Shown: positions 13,401-25,568 of the stretch, piece by piece
How positions within the stretch are numbered: position 1 is the first letter of the stretch
Layout: each line of letters opens with the position of its first letter
Assembly (NCBI RefSeq): GCF_001949145.1
Contig: NW_019091368.1
Location: forward strand, 1,638,479-1,702,478
DNA: 64,000 bases
From: Acanthaster planci
Lineage: Eukaryota > Echinodermata > Asteroidea > Valvatida > Acanthasteridae
Reading direction: 5' to 3'
The notes under the pieces: model-generated
The model's database searches: none
Told to the model about the DNA's origin: nothing
Seen by the model: only the letters and a program-made list of their open reading frames with translations
Program-made: the position numbers and the translations under genes

Positions 13401-16400
13401 TGTAAATTAAAACAAACTGTTGTATTAAACTACTGCAACAATCTGTACCCATCGCTAAGTCTTAAACTGTAGATTTAAATTCCCTTATTAGGTTGTGTCC
13501 AAGGGAGAAAACGTTGCCTGCTGCGGTGGTAGGTCTTACATCACCTTACACCAAATCTGCTGCGGAGGGATCGTGTACAACAGAACATCGGGCAGAACCG
13601 AGTGCTGTGGACGCACAACCTACAATCCCGATAACGAGCACTGCTGCGCTGGTGCATTATTCCCCATCGGTACTGACATTTTTCTCTTGGTTCATATTTT
13701 TGTAAAGTCCACTAGACAGACTATCTTTGTCAAAGTGGAAGGTTTTTTTACAGCAAAAGTTTGTAATATTGTTGTCCTTGATTTTGTTTCTTGTTCTCAT
13801 GTTCAGTTGCTTAAACTGGAAGGAGGTGGGGAATGATATATTGAAATGTTGGTGCTCTTACAACAGGATGTAGGCTATGCTAACATTGTCCTGTGCATTA
13901 ATTATGATGCTGCAAATCCCGTTACAACTCTTCGCCTCAGTTGACACTCGTTGTTTCATTCATAAGAAAGCCTACACTAAAAACCTTAAGTCAAACAGTA
14001 ATTTCTGAAAAGGGAACTAAAACTCAGTGCCTCCTTAAGACACGTGTTAAGTCTCCGAGTCTCCACAAGTAAACGCAAAGTTCAGGTCCCCGAAACCTTC
14101 CGACTGATGCAATTATTACAACCCCCTTTTCAGGGCACGGGAAATGCTGTGGCGACCGAGCTTACCATCCCAGTCGTGCTTCTTGTTGCCTGGGAGTCGT
14201 GCAACATGGGCTACCGGAGGTGGCCGGCCTGCAACGATGCTGCGGCCCACGGTCTTACTTGGACACAGAGTCAATCTGCTGCTCTGGGGAACTTCATCGG
14301 AAGACCCATCACGGCCTGGAATGCTGCGGCAAGGGTAAGGGGTTGAGGGGAAAACTCCAGAAATTCTGGAAACTACATACCTCAAAATATTTTTGACCAA
14401 AAGGAGTATGAGTTTAGAAGCAGGCATATTACTTGATTGTCTTGAAGATCTGCGGATGCCAGAAGTAAACTTTTTTTTAGTCCCGGTAATCTACATTTAT
14501 ACAAAATATAAATCACTCTCTTTTAAAAAAAAATCCTAAATTAAATTCTGCAATTGTATAATCTAATTTCCTCCGAAAATGTTGCTACCTGTCATGATTC
14601 TTGCCTTAATCCTGGTTAATCCAGAGACCATTCTCTTTCTTTCTCTCCGTGGATCAACTTTGGTGGGCTTGATTCTTCTAAAGAACAAATTTCTGATCCT
14701 CGATTCAACCTCAATCTGTTCAGCTTCTGACGTTGCCTTTTAATTCCAAGGATCACAACATGTCTCTGTGTCTTTCCACTTCAAAATGTCAGATTTACCC
14801 GAACCATGTCGAAATAGTTGAAGTATATCAAGTATATGTCGTGATTTCATGACACATTTCAAGGTCCTGACCATCTAGTACTAAGTATCCGGAGACTTCT
14901 ACCCTCAGAATTTAATGTCTGCTGGATTCACGACGTCCTTGATTTCCCCCCCAGATGCATTCAGTAGCAACACCCATCTCTGTTGCGCCGGCAACATCCG
15001 ACAGAAAGCAGCTTCCAGCGACGCGTGTTGTGGTGGACTCTCCTACAATCCGAGCACAGAGACGTGCTGCACGAGCACAGACCACGAGACTGGAGGGCAG
15101 ACATTCCCCCTTGCCGGCGGGCGATGCTGCTATACCGGGCACGGTGGCATTGTCGCCTACGATCCAAGCAAAGCTACTTGTTGCGCAGGCAACGGAAACG
15201 GTAAGACTATTTTTTGGGGTGATGATGCTGAAATTTTCTCAAATGCTGCAAGAATTGAAAGTGTTTCTCTTTGTTCAGTCGATTTATTTATTTGAAAATG
15301 CTCTTTCCTAAATAAAGCTTTAGCCCAACTTTAACATAGAACCGTTGGTTGAGGGCAAGGATGGTCGGGGTATTCGAAAGATTCATCCCCTCATCTCCCC
15401 AGTCTCTTTTCCTCCCTATCTCCTCTCTGATGCATCAAATCACCCCAATATCACCAACAGAAGTCTTCTACCCAGATGTACCAGCGAACACTAGCGTGTG
15501 TTGCGGTGAGTACCTCCTGCGCCAGGACACACACCTTTGCGACGCTATGTCAGGTCACCCAGTTCGGAAGACGTCCCTCGCTGACGATCGGGTCTGCAGC
15601 AATAGAAACTGGCGTCGCTCCCAGACTTTCAACTCCATCACTCAAGTAAGTTTTGAAAAGCGAGCAAATTTGATTAGCTGAGGAGCCAATTTTCACGATG
15701 GAGCGGGGGTAGAGTCACCAGAAATCACACTTCGAACGTCTGGATTTAATGACTTTAAGACAGCATTTTGCTCTTTCAAACTGGGAGTGGATATGTTGGC
15801 ACTTTTCTTCACTTAAAAAAGCAAAACCAAAGTGAAACAAATAGAAACATGCTTGGGAATTGGAACCAACGGATCGTTCTAGCTGGCAACTCTCTATCAC
15901 TTTTATATAAGACTTCTATTATGAATTAGGAATTCAAAATTAATCTTTCACCGTTAATTTGATTACTTGATAGCCTTTGCCACCCCATTATTGAAATGAT
16001 GATCTCAAAAAACAAAGCGAATAATTTAGAGTGAAAACTATGGGTGAACTATTTTATAGATATGTCATCGGGGGAGAATCCGGTCCAAGAATCGCGTCAA
16101 TAACCTGAGTGGATGTGGGCCTTACACACTGGACCCGGACTCCGAGATCTGCTGCATGGGTAGGATCCACCCAAACAGGGACAGGCACGGCAACCCGCGT
16201 TTCTGCTGCCGCTACAGCACGCATTCTTACGTGCCACAGCGCCAGACGTGCTGCAGCGGCCGAGTGGACAACATTCCGGAACAGACGTCCAAGTACGGGC
16301 CGTCTATTTCTTGTTGCATCATTTTCACGGGCGTACAAAACTGGAAGGGAGGGGGTTAGGAGGCTAGGGGGCCATTTTCGCTTTTCATAAATTTTAAAAA

Positions 16401-19013
16401 TGATGATTATCTGGAACAGGCGACATCATCATTAACCTCTCTGTATGTACTTCAGCGGAAGGGAAGGGTTTTTAAACAAAAGCCTTTCGGACCTCTTGAA
16501 AAAAAACGAGAAGAAAAAATAGGCACACTTTCCTTCTATCTCTGAAAACCTGGGTATTCCACAGCTTATTTATTTTCCAATCTAATTTCTTCGCTTTTTT
16601 CATGACGGATTTCCATACCCACCCCAGTGTCAAATAGTATGGATGCCAAAGCTACTTTTTAATCTATTCTCGCTATTGCTCAATACGTGTACATTGAATA
16701 AGTTATACTTTCATTTCATAATATCTGCAAATTTTATTTTAGCTCAGTACAGAGACGTCAATTCTAAAAGAACTTAGTTTCACCTCTTACAAAGGAAACA
16801 GGCTGAAAATATATCAGATTGTACAAACAAATCAACTTCCCCACTTGCGAAGAAACATATGTCCCTTGCCACGTTGGAATTAAATAAAACCATAAAAACA
16901 ATAGTGGTAAAACGATTTTCTTTCATGTTTCAGATGTTGCCGAAATAAAGCGTACGACAATGCAACACACACCTGTGACAGGAATGGAATGGTCCGGCAA
17001 ACTTCTGAGATGGTCCTTTTCCCACTGTTGTGCGGAAGCAAGCCGTTTCATCCCTCAGAGCACGAGTGCTGTGGGGAGGTCCTGATTGGGCGTGGCCAGA
17101 CTTGCTGCCGGGGGCATGTGTACGAGACGGGCGACAGTCCGCTGGGGGAGGGGCAGTGTTGCAACGGGATCAGAGGCTACAACCCTTATCGTGACATCTG
17201 CTGTGGGGGCGTTGTACATGAAAATATTAAACAAGGTATGGGCACGAATGCCAATTGTATCGCTCTGATAAGGCATCTCAATCCATGAACAGTATCAAAC
17301 ATAGGCCTATCGTATGTGAAATGGCTAACATTCAACCCAAACGTACAAGTTTAGTCATTTCAGATGAAATCATAGTAATTGGTTTCCTCTCTCAAATTCC
17401 TCTGTATTCAAACGGGCAGTTTTATTCCACACCACTAAAATTAAGGTTTATTGCCACTCAGTAATCCTTTTGCATATTTCATTTGTATTTAGGGAATTTT
17501 GCGACCTTATTAAATATTATGAAATTTTCCGAACAATTAAAGTCAATTTCACCACCTTTTCCTCTCGAAAGGGACACTTTGTTGTGGCTCCGATTCGTGG
17601 GATCCGCACGAATCCCACGAGATCTGCTGCGAAGGAAGACTCCAATCGTCATCGGGGGGTTTTCGGAGGAGTTGCAGCGGAGGGACAGCGTACAACGCTT
17701 TGACAGAGACCGTGTGCAACGGAGTAGTCCACCCACGACCAAATAGTAACTGTTGTGGGAAGTTCGTGTACGACGACAGCACGGAAATTTGCTGCGGAGG
17801 AAATGTGTAAGTGTTGCAATCAAAGTGACGCTGACGTCACTTCCGTTGGTTGTTTTTCGACTTCTCTGATTCGCAGGTATTGAGAGAAGGAAAAACTGGA
17901 ATCGCGTTCACCATTGTTTGGGGTTATATTTTGTAGGAAACCTTGTCAACGTGAAATATTATTGAGCAGGAAAATTTAAGCACGATATTTTTTGTGACTC
18001 AGAGTAATGGTTACGTCGGGTGGGAAAAGTCACAAAAGCAGTCTCGACGTGGAGGATCAGCTTGTATGGGTGGGTGGGTGTCTATGTGTGTGGGGGGAAC
18101 GTTTTGTTGGCTGATGCATGTGACACGATGTAATGGACATTGTTGCGTGCGAAAATGAAAACATTATTGAATGAAATCTTCCTGGTTTGTTAATGTTTTC
18201 TGACAAAGGTGTATTTCCAAATTATTTCAAGTCTTGCAAACATCACTATATATGCTTTCATTTCCCCCTAATTCATTAACACATTCTGCGCAAGAATTGA
18301 AATTTGTTGTTTTAACAAGCTTATGCAACTCATTAAAAAACTATTGAACAGGTTTCAGTGACGTATACAACACGTATATGTATTTCACCATCAACAAAAT
18401 GACATTTTTGTTCGATTTGTCCTAGTTTCATTAGGAAACATCTTTGTCCTCTGAAAAAGAGCAGTTCCACACATTAGACGTGCTTGTCACAACATCCGAG
18501 AATCAAACTTAAGAGATAAAACATTATTACACTTAAGGGGGACACATTATTTGTATATATTCATTTCTGTTTCTTCACGACAGATATTCTAAGGAAACAT
18601 CACACACTAGGTGCTGCGGTGCAGTGGCTTACAACCCCTCAGATCGTCAGCTAAGATGCTGCGATGGCAGCCTCCACAGTGATGCCAGTGACTCCCGTTG
18701 CTGTGGCAACCAGCTCTTCAGCCCTAGCAGCCAGCACTGCTGTTTCGACATGAAGCAAAATGCCACGTACATCTTGAGCGCTGCCGGGTACAGGAACTGT
18801 CACAGCCTGCATCTTGACGGCAGCGCGATGCATGTTTACTGCAGGGGGCGAACGCACGCCGCATCGCCGAACGGCGAGTGTTGCGGTGATGCGTACATTC
18901 CAGACAACCAGACTCAGATGTGTTGCCATGGCAACATTGTATCGAGACAATTTGGACAAAACTCTATGTGCTGTAACGGTACTGTTGTCGATTCCACAGT
19001 AACAGAATGCTAA
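7415..19013 (+). CDS. Galaxin-like gene 1: secreted di-cysteine repeat protein, 12 exons, 846 aa
   Basis: Coding exons: 7415-7472, 10265-10393, 12091-12243, 12678-12868, 13492-13669, 14134-14334, 14955-15200, 15461-15645, 16060-16292, 16934-17235, 17572-17806, 18584-19013. They sum to 2541 nt with unbroken phase and end in TAA. The product has a signal peptide (residues 1-19) and then about 43 Cys-Cys pairs in units of the form CCG..xYxP.....CC, the galaxin pattern known from coral skeletal matrix proteins; a squid galaxin with antibacterial activity is also described. Several Asn-X-Ser/Thr sites (NTT, NRT, NTS, NAT, NQT, NGT) suit an extracellular glycoprotein. There is no transmembrane segment. 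Most Cys are presumably paired in disulfides. The role in this animal is unknown: matrix/biomineral or defence are possibilities, not conclusions. Galaxin-like gene 2 downstream matches it exon by exon. Confidence 0.9.
10265..10393 (+). CDS. Galaxin-like gene 1 exon 2
   Basis: Acceptor AATGACAG, donor CTGTT|GTGAGT, phases 1 and 1. Carries FDGVAYDPDRQVCCEG. The last T joins GT of exon 3, creating a Cys-Cys pair across the splice. Confidence 0.85.
11905..12010. repeat. Dispersed repeat, copy 1 (galaxin gene 1 intron 2)
   Basis: The segment around GCTGCCATTTTGCAGGCCAG and the following roughly 80 bases recurs with about 75-80 percent identity by eye at 50143-50253, in the same orientation. No coding sense. 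Likely a fragment of a transposon. Confidence 0.6.
12091..12243 (+). CDS. Galaxin-like gene 1 exon 3
   Basis: Acceptor TCGTTCAAAG, donor CTGAAG|GTGAGT. Encodes HLFDSLSHMCCGRE, YDKRQCCGG and VVYNPETQMCCG, three regular units. Confidence 0.88.
12678..12868 (+). CDS. Galaxin-like gene 1 exon 4
   Basis: Acceptor CCTTACAG, donor GTGAG|GTAAAA; enters in phase 1 and leaves in phase 0. Four CC pairs, including FNTCCGN and FTFDPEIQMCC. In galaxin-like gene 2, exons 3 and 4 are one continuous exon. Confidence 0.88.
13492..13669 (+). CDS. Galaxin-like gene 1 exon 5
   Basis: Acceptor CTTATTAG, donor CCATCG|GTACTG. Encodes VACCGGRSY, QICCGGIVYN, ECCGRTTYNPDNEHCC. Phase 0 in, phase 1 out. Confidence 0.88.
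14134..14334 (+). CDS. Galaxin-like gene 1 exon 6
   Basis: Acceptor CCTTTTCAG, donor CAAGG|GTAAGG, 201 nt. Five CC pairs (KCCGDRAYHPSRASCC, RCCGPRSY, SICC, ECCGK). The matching exon in gene 2 is also exactly 201 nt. Confidence 0.9.
14955..15200 (+). CDS. Galaxin-like gene 1 exon 7
   Basis: Acceptor TCCCCCCCAG, donor GAAACG|GTAAGA, 246 nt. Units include ACCGGLSYNPSTETCC and IVAYDPSKATCC. Confidence 0.9.
15461..15645 (+). CDS. Galaxin-like gene 1 exon 8 (Cys-poor, basic segment)
   Basis: Acceptor CACCAACAG, donor CTCAA|GTAAGT. Only one CC pair (SVCCGEYLLRQ), followed by single Cys residues and a basic stretch (SNRNWRRSQ). The same Cys-poor interruption is present in exon 7 of gene 2. Confidence 0.85.
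16060..16292 (+). CDS. Galaxin-like gene 1 exon 9
   Basis: Acceptor TTTTATAG, donor TCCAA|GTACGG, 233 nt, phase 0 in and 2 out. Begins ICHRGRIRSK, then CGPYTLDPDSEICC and RQTCCSGR. The paralogous exon of gene 2 has identical length and phases, which supports this otherwise weak donor. Confidence 0.85.
16934..17235 (+). CDS. Galaxin-like gene 1 exon 10
   Basis: Acceptor CATGTTTCAG, donor AACAAG|GTATGG. Encodes CCRNKAYDNATHTC, HECCGEVLIGRGQTCC and QCCNGIRGYNPYRDICCGG. Close to exon 9 of gene 2, including the CGxVLIGxGxTCC string. Confidence 0.9.
17572..17806 (+). CDS. Galaxin-like gene 1 exon 11
   Basis: Acceptor CCTCTCGAAAG, donor AATGT|GTAAGT, phase 1 in and 2 out. Encodes LCCGSDSWDP, HEICCEGRL, a unit with single Cys (SCSGGTAYN), and NCCGKFVYDDSTEICCGGN. 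Confidence 0.85.
18584..19013 (+). CDS. Galaxin-like gene 1 terminal coding exon 12
   Basis: Acceptor TTCACGACAG; runs in phase 2 to the TAA at 19011-19013. Seven CC pairs (RCCGAVAYNPSD ... MCCNGTVVD), ending in ...TVTEC. The matching exon of gene 2 is 1118 nt and continues for about 230 more codons, so gene 1 ends early or gene 2 is extended. Confidence 0.9.
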
Positions 19014-19364
19014 CCTTGCCGATTTGGGGGTCTTATATTTTGAGGGGAGGGTCCAAATAGTGGCAAAAATTAGTGCCGACTCCCTCCGTCAGAGGAGTCG
19101 GTATCAAAAGGCTCGATTTCAAAGGAGTCGACATCAAAGACGTCGCTATCAAAAAGGACCACACAACGTATACCTTTTGGAAACCTACGCTGCCGATGCT
19201 ATAGCTGATTTCTCATGTACAGAGATTTTATTCAAAACAACAACATATCTCACAGGTCTTTGTGCCACTTTTGAGAACTGATCAACATGGATGTATGAAT
19301 TTTTCCAATTTTTCAGGCGACGGGGATGTGTTCCTTTAAACGCTTATATCACTTTATTTAAAGA

Positions 19365-19370
19365 AATAAA
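19365..19370 (+). other. Poly(A) signal for galaxin-like gene 1
   Basis: AATAAA about 350 bases after the stop codon, the first canonical signal downstream. Further AATAAA words occur at about 19895 and 19943. Confidence 0.5.
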
Positions 19371-20048
19371 TATTTTTATTAAAACAACATTCGACGTAAG
19401 GTTTGTTTAAAAATCTGCCTTTTACAAAAGTTTTACATTAAAGTCTGTGACCATCACCGTTTGCCTGTGACAAAGAAGAAGATACTTATGTTATCAGCAT
19501 TAACCTTAATTTGCAGTCGCTTGCTCTTTGTGTAAACAATTAAGATCAAAAGTCATTTCTAATCATCATGCATGACTGCAAAGAATTTTGAATTTAATTT
19601 AGTGGTATATATTGTCATATTTTGTAAATTACTCCCAATTTGTAGCTTAAACAGTATCTCAGTCCTGAGTGAATTGTCATGTCCCTGTCCGTGTGAAGTA
19701 GTCTCACGAATCTTGTCTTGTTCAAGGAAAATGCACAAAATCTCTCGGCTTCACCAATTTCTTTTGATGTTGACATCGTTTTACGGCCAACTATGCGTGT
19801 TTTGATTTCAAAACGTGCCGTGTTGATGTATATGTAAATTTTATCTTAAGAGTTGTTTCTTGAGCTGTTTTTGACGATGGTGATCGATGTGAAATAAATG
19901 TTTGCTTAGGTCTTACTTTGGGGTTTAAGATTGCGATTTTGAATAAATGCATTGCTTTTACCACCGTGTTGCTCTATAAAAATGAGGTCACGTGCTGAAA
20001 CACTGTTTACAGGTGAAGTTATGATCTTTTTTTGACGGTCATACATAC

Positions 20049-20243
20049 TTGCATGAAGTCATTTTGTCATTTCATGCGATGAAGTTCATGTTGGTAGCGA
20101 TTTATTTCACAGGAAGTATATTCACTGGATTTCTCATTTGGGACCTCGCTGCGAAAATTATGTGCGCTGTGGTAACATATATTCCACTTTGCACGCATCA
20201 CTTAGAAAGGAAATCGCCACTGATTGACGAAGTTGTAACCTGA
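20049..20243 (+). other. Small hydrophobic open frame, possible signal exon or chance ORF
   Basis: A 64-codon frame. The second ATG opens KFMLVAIYFTGSIFTGFLIW, which resembles a secretion signal, and a possible donor (CTGTG|GTAACA) follows. No partner exon was found downstream before galaxin-like gene 2. It is not supported as a gene. Confidence 0.2.
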
Positions 20244-20957
20244 GTGGGAACCACTTGGCAAGCTTACTGGAGAGTGCTTGCCAACCCCTCAATTCAATAA
20301 AGGCATTCCAACGAAGCTGACTCAGTCCATTCATGACTGCATGCTATTTCATCATAGGGAATTCCCCACCTGTTTACCGAACAACGATGTCCTCAAAGCA
20401 CTCTGTGAACGTAACTAGCGGATGACTGCCGAGCTTGACGTCATACACAATGCTGCCTGTCCGACGTGTGTATACAGCACAATACCTGCATTTACAACCG
20501 GAAGTAGATGTATCGCGGCAAATATCCACTTATCCGCTTATCATTGCGTAATCATTCGGCACAATCGAACGATTTGAATATTCACGATGTCGCACAGCAC
20601 GTCACGACCATTCACATTATTCACGGTTACAAGCTGAGCAATGGCAAAGGAATTTCGTTTTTGTGGTTCATTGGCTAGATCAGTTGATGTGTAAACTGTG
20701 CTAGTCTTGCGACAACACTGTATTACATCATCCAAGGACCGTGAAAATGACACACACAAGATCGAGGGTTTACCGTAAACAGGGCCGGGGCCATTCGTCT
20801 GAATGTTTGCTTGACGCTGCCGCTGACCTTCACAATTTGACCAAACATGCACTTGTGATTTTCGGCAATTGCCACAACATGAACAGGACTATAGGTACTA
20901 GTTACGGGCATATTACACTCCTGCATGTAAAAAGGGATGTGTATAGCCGGCATGCCA

Positions 20958-21013
20958 GGACGTCTATGCATGAAAAATAATCGGTATTCTGGGACGTCCA
21001 TGCATGAAAAATA
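20958..21013. repeat. 34-bp direct tandem duplication
   Basis: GGACGTCTATGCATGAAAAA at 20958 recurs with one change at 20992, a period of 34 bases. Short local duplication without coding content. Confidence 0.75.
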
Positions 21014-24000
21014 TTCATTACTCCGAAATCGCTACGACAAGCGTATTCCATTTTCTAACATAATGCATTCAAGATCTTTAAGTACGGCCTCCGATAATTG
21101 AGTGCTTACTGAAGAGCTAATTTGTGAATTTTTGAGGAGGGGTCCAAATTTAATTATCTCAGGGCCAAAAACTTTGTAAATTTCCTGATGCAACCTTCAT
21201 CGGCCTCTCTGAGGGGCGAGGCTAATTTCTTTATGTTTTAAATGGAAGGGGAATAAAGCCTATTTAATTATATTTTAAAGAGGGGGGTGGAGTGAGGGTG
21301 CAGGGGGTGGGGCCATGGCCCCTATTGCCCCTTTGGATGCAATGGTACATTATGAGACTGCAAGCAGGAAGGGCACTTTGCCTGTCAGATAATTGTCGGC
21401 AGACGAGAATTTGGCTGTGCTTCGGATAGAAGGTTATTATAGGCCCGATGGGATGTGCCATGGTTGTTCTACGCTACTAATTTAATCTTGAAAGGGTCAG
21501 ATTTTTGGGGATCTCCACAATGCCGGGGAAGAGATCTTGGCTATCTAATGACCAATGATTTGTATGTAAAGACATTTATTACGGGAATACATTCAGGAAA
21601 CTTCTGACTGGTTTTGTAGTTATGGCCATTGGTCCAGCTGTCTTAAAATGAAAGGATGTTGCGTGAGAACACTGCGTCCAATGTGCATAAGTCTGGTGTC
21701 AAAATGATCGCAAGACACCAGTGAGAAAAACCACTGAAGGCTCGGCATTAAAAACTCTTGTAAATTAATTCTCATAAGGGATGCTCAAGCAAAGGCCAAG
21801 AGTTGGCAATCTTGGAAGGAGGGCTGCAGCACTCCTCTTTCAACTAGCCCCTTTGACCCCACTCTCTAATTCCTGCTAAGTTTTGGGTAACGGATGCTGA
21901 CTATTTTTGCCCCAAACATAACATCTTGCAAACGTAACAAAGTCAGCACCCCGAGTGATTTCTGGATTCCGCACCTTAGGGTCGTTTCACAATTGAGGTA
22001 ATAGAAGCAAACCGAATGCGTGCCACCGATACGGCGCGGAATGGGTCATTTCCTATAAAGGCGAAAATCCACAGCAGGTTAATGGCAATTTTTATTGCAC
22101 TGCCAAGTTCAACCTGTAAGGAGAACCCATCCGTCAAGGGATATCAAAATGCTACATAAAAACTATTTTATGACAGATACGCTCTTATTTAAAGACAACA
22201 GCGCATGCCCACAAATTCATGACGTCTCCCTTGTGAGTGCGGCTGTGAATGCGTCAAAGCGCACGCGTGCTTTGTTCACGAAGGACCGTGCCTTTTTGAA
22301 ATCCCGAAGTGGCTCATTAGGTGGGATTTATCTCGAAAATGACTCTCCGAGATACTCACCGACAGTACGAAGGCCCCCTTGCTTAACGTTCTCAGGGTTT
22401 ATTTAAATCTGTCTTTCGATGCATGGTTTAAACTGGCCCTCGACAAGCCCCTCCCTACCGCGCTGCACTGTGAGGAGGACAGGTATAACGGGCCAAAGAG
22501 GGGCGGCACTACTAAAGAGAACAGGAAAGGATTCTGAGGCCTTACAACCCTGAATTGGGACGGGACCGGAAGCAGGGGCGGATGGGAAGTGAAGGGGGCG
22601 GCACCAGGTCGTGCGACCCCTCAAAGGAGCCAATTCTTAATAATGAAACTTTTGGTCCATTTCTTACGCCATCTTTCCTAATGCGTTTAAAAAGCCACAC
22701 GACGTTGCCTCGCCCCTAAGAAACACCATGAAAATTTTCAAAAGATTTAGGCCCAGAAAACAATTTGCATCCTAAATTTTATTTCTGGATCGGCCCTTGA
22801 TTGGAAGTTGCCCATTTTTGGGTAGTTTTCTGAGAAACCTGGACAGGCCTATACCCGAAAATTCACGTTTGATGAATTTTAATTTGTTGAAAGAATTGAT
22901 TTTTTCGCCTGTCTTGGTCAATCTGTTTTGAACTGCGATTCATTCATAAAATAAACCAATAATGAATTAAACCAAAATGAAACAAAATGGTTCTCAGGTG
23001 GTCCATTCCGGCAGACGGATCCGGAAGTACCCGGAAGTAAATGTAAAGGATTAACACCTGTCAGCTATTCTGAAAAAAAAATCTGAAAACAAAGTCAAAG
23101 CCGATAAGCATTTCATCACAAACGTTTTAAAGACAAAATCGCTTAAATCTATTCATCGAGTACTCCTCCGTTTATCTGGATTCCTCGGGCTTTTTTTCGG
23201 TGAAGGATTGGCTCCGTATGTCGTGGAACCTGTGACCGTTGAGTGAACAGCAGTGTCCGGTTATATCGATTGGGATCAGAATTAGACAAACGTATTACCG
23301 ACACGCTTCGAAGAGATACTAAAGTTGAAAGTCAAGCTATGCAGGAAATACCGAAGCTATATTAAACTCGAACCTGAAACCGGATACTACTGGTTTTCAA
23401 TGACTGTTTATACGTGACTGCCAAACTTACCAAAATAAAGGAAATGTAAATGTTTCCTCACTTCGCAATTCAAAATACCTCCTTGGTGTGTTTTACCTTG
23501 TATACAACAATACATGCAGTTCACATACATTCAGTTGTGAAAGCAGTTGTGAATTGTTGCTTTCTTGAAACACTAACACAAAGAGAGAGCTATAGAGAGG
23601 GGGGAAGAGGCCGTGTCGGTGGCAACATTCTCCCAGTATTCTTCCGTCAGACATTTTCTTAATTTAGTATAATTTCACAACATTACGCTCTTATTATCAC
23701 ATTCCTCAACGGAAATCTTTTTCTTTCTTTCCTTGTTTTTGGGTTTGTGTTTTTAGGGTGCGAAAAAAGTTGAAAACTGGTGAGACAAATTCATTCAGAG
23801 AACATGGTTTTCAGAGGTGTGTCAAAATTCCGGTGACGAAGCAGATACTTGACGGCATTCTTGGAAGGATTGCATGTACTGCAGGGAAATTCTCGGTAAA
23901 TACAGAAAATCTAGGAATGGTTTGGCTTAATAATAACGAAACAGCAGGAAATACAATTGAGATACAATTATAGAACGACCGTTTGGTTCTTCGATAGCTC

Positions 24001-24884
24001 TCGATTTCTCTGTTTCCCTGAAGCAATATTAAATAGATCTGTAGAATATAAACCAGAAATAAATGAAGGAATAAATGACGTCGCGATTAGCCTTTACCTC
24101 AATCACGTGAAAGTAGACCTGGCTGAAATGAGGGGAGTAATAGAAAAGTCAAATAAAAAGGACATAAAAAGTAAACAAGTTAAGCCTAATTGTAAAGCGG
24201 GAATAAACTATTTTCATCATTGACCACCCAGAAAGGCATTCATCGTCAATGGTAAACCCGGAGGATTGTGGAAAACAATCGACTGGCATTGAGTGGTGTA
24301 ACGGTATAAGAAAAAAAAACAAGATTGAATTTGCTTGTATGGCTTATTTAAAGAGATCATTCGACTGATATAGACTCGTTTCAATAACACCTTTCCCTTT
24401 ACACCCCAAATCAGGAAAAGAAAAACGTTTATTTCAAAATAACGGATTTTCTTCCTGATTGTGCTGTCTGTTTACGACTGGTCAACAATTTCTTCCAAGT
24501 TTCCTTGTTTATTTTTCAAGTGCATGTTGCAAGTACGGTACCTTTCATTGTAACCATTTTGAGCCGAACCATTCTTTTACTTATGTGCACGTGCACTGCT
24601 CGTCTGTTCCGGAAGCATGATTTTCTTTACTGCTACGGTCAAGCGAAACATTGTAATTATGTTATGCTCAATACGACGTTTGAGGAAATTGCCGTCAGTT
24701 GACACCATTGCTGGCCATTGCTCAACACAAAACTTTCGAAACAATGTTACTTCGGCTAGAAAGGGCAGTCAATTAGATTGCTGTAAAAATACACACAAAC
24801 GTGAACACCGGTTTTAGTTTTACGCTGCTTAGTGTCCCACGCACATCCTCGTGCCATTAACTATCACTTTCATGATTATTCATT

Positions 24885-25568
24885 GCCCAGGTTGGACGAC
24901 GTCTACATTACATTGCGACTAACGTCCCAGGATATGTCCTTAAACTATGCAAAATTTTTTTCAACACTTTTTTCTCACATTTTCACCTGACGAAGACAGC
25001 TCAAAATGTCGTTCACAAGTGCCTTGTATCCTGAATTCAATTAATGCTTTGTTGAAATTATTAAATACGCCCGCAAACAACGTATTTTGGTGGAAATTCT
25101 GTGAAAAGCCACGCTTTCCGTCGCGATTCGCGATCTACATGTACATACCTACAGTACACGTTCGTCTAGCGTGGGTTCTCGCACTAGCGTGAAATGCACG
25201 GGAACGAAGTGCCCCTTTACGCATGCGCGGGGAAGCCGTGGGCGTGTGAAGTCTAGTCGCAGATGAGGCCGTGTCCGAACGGGCTAGGTCTTCATCCTCG
25301 CGTCTCCACGTATTTGTAACGGAGCAAAGACCTAGACCTAGCTCTAGACAACACGCATAACTGACAGAACGTGGCCTGGTTGGAGGCCATTTCGCGCACG
25401 CGCAAATGCATACTATATGTACCGCACGAACATACAATATTTGTCGTTTTAAAGAATCGCGACGGAAAGCGTGGCGTTTCGCAGAATTTCCTCCAAAGTA
25501 CGTTGTTCGCGGGTGTATTTAGTAATTTCAGTTAGTCGCAATGTATGTAGACGTCGTCCAACCTGGGC
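24885..25568. mobile_element. Large foldback element with about 120-bp inverted arms
   Basis: The left arm starts GCCCAGGTTGGACGACGTC at 24885 and ends at CCACGCTTTCCGTCGCGATTC (25128). The right arm, 25454-25568, is its reverse complement with few changes. The left arm carries an extra segment of about 130 bases after GCGACTAAC (about 24924-25050), consistent with a later insertion. The middle holds another small element (25262-25378). No ORF of note. Confidence 0.8.
25262..25378. mobile_element. GGCCGTGTCCGAA element, copy 1 (nested in foldback)
   Basis: Starts GAGGCCGTGTCCGAACGGGC and contains the palindromic core GCTAGGTC ... GACCTAGACCTAGCTCTAGA. The same core and start recur at 51902-52022. 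Size and ends suit a MITE. Confidence 0.65.

Noticed and set aside
7415-19013. Metallothionein, keratin-associated protein or toxin-like identity for the Cys-rich products
   Set aside because: Regular CCG-xYxP-CC spacing, signal peptide and length fit galaxin repeats and not those families.
22403-22633. 76-codon Pro-rich minus-strand frame
   Set aside because: No motif, no splice context; likely chance in a GC-richer patch.
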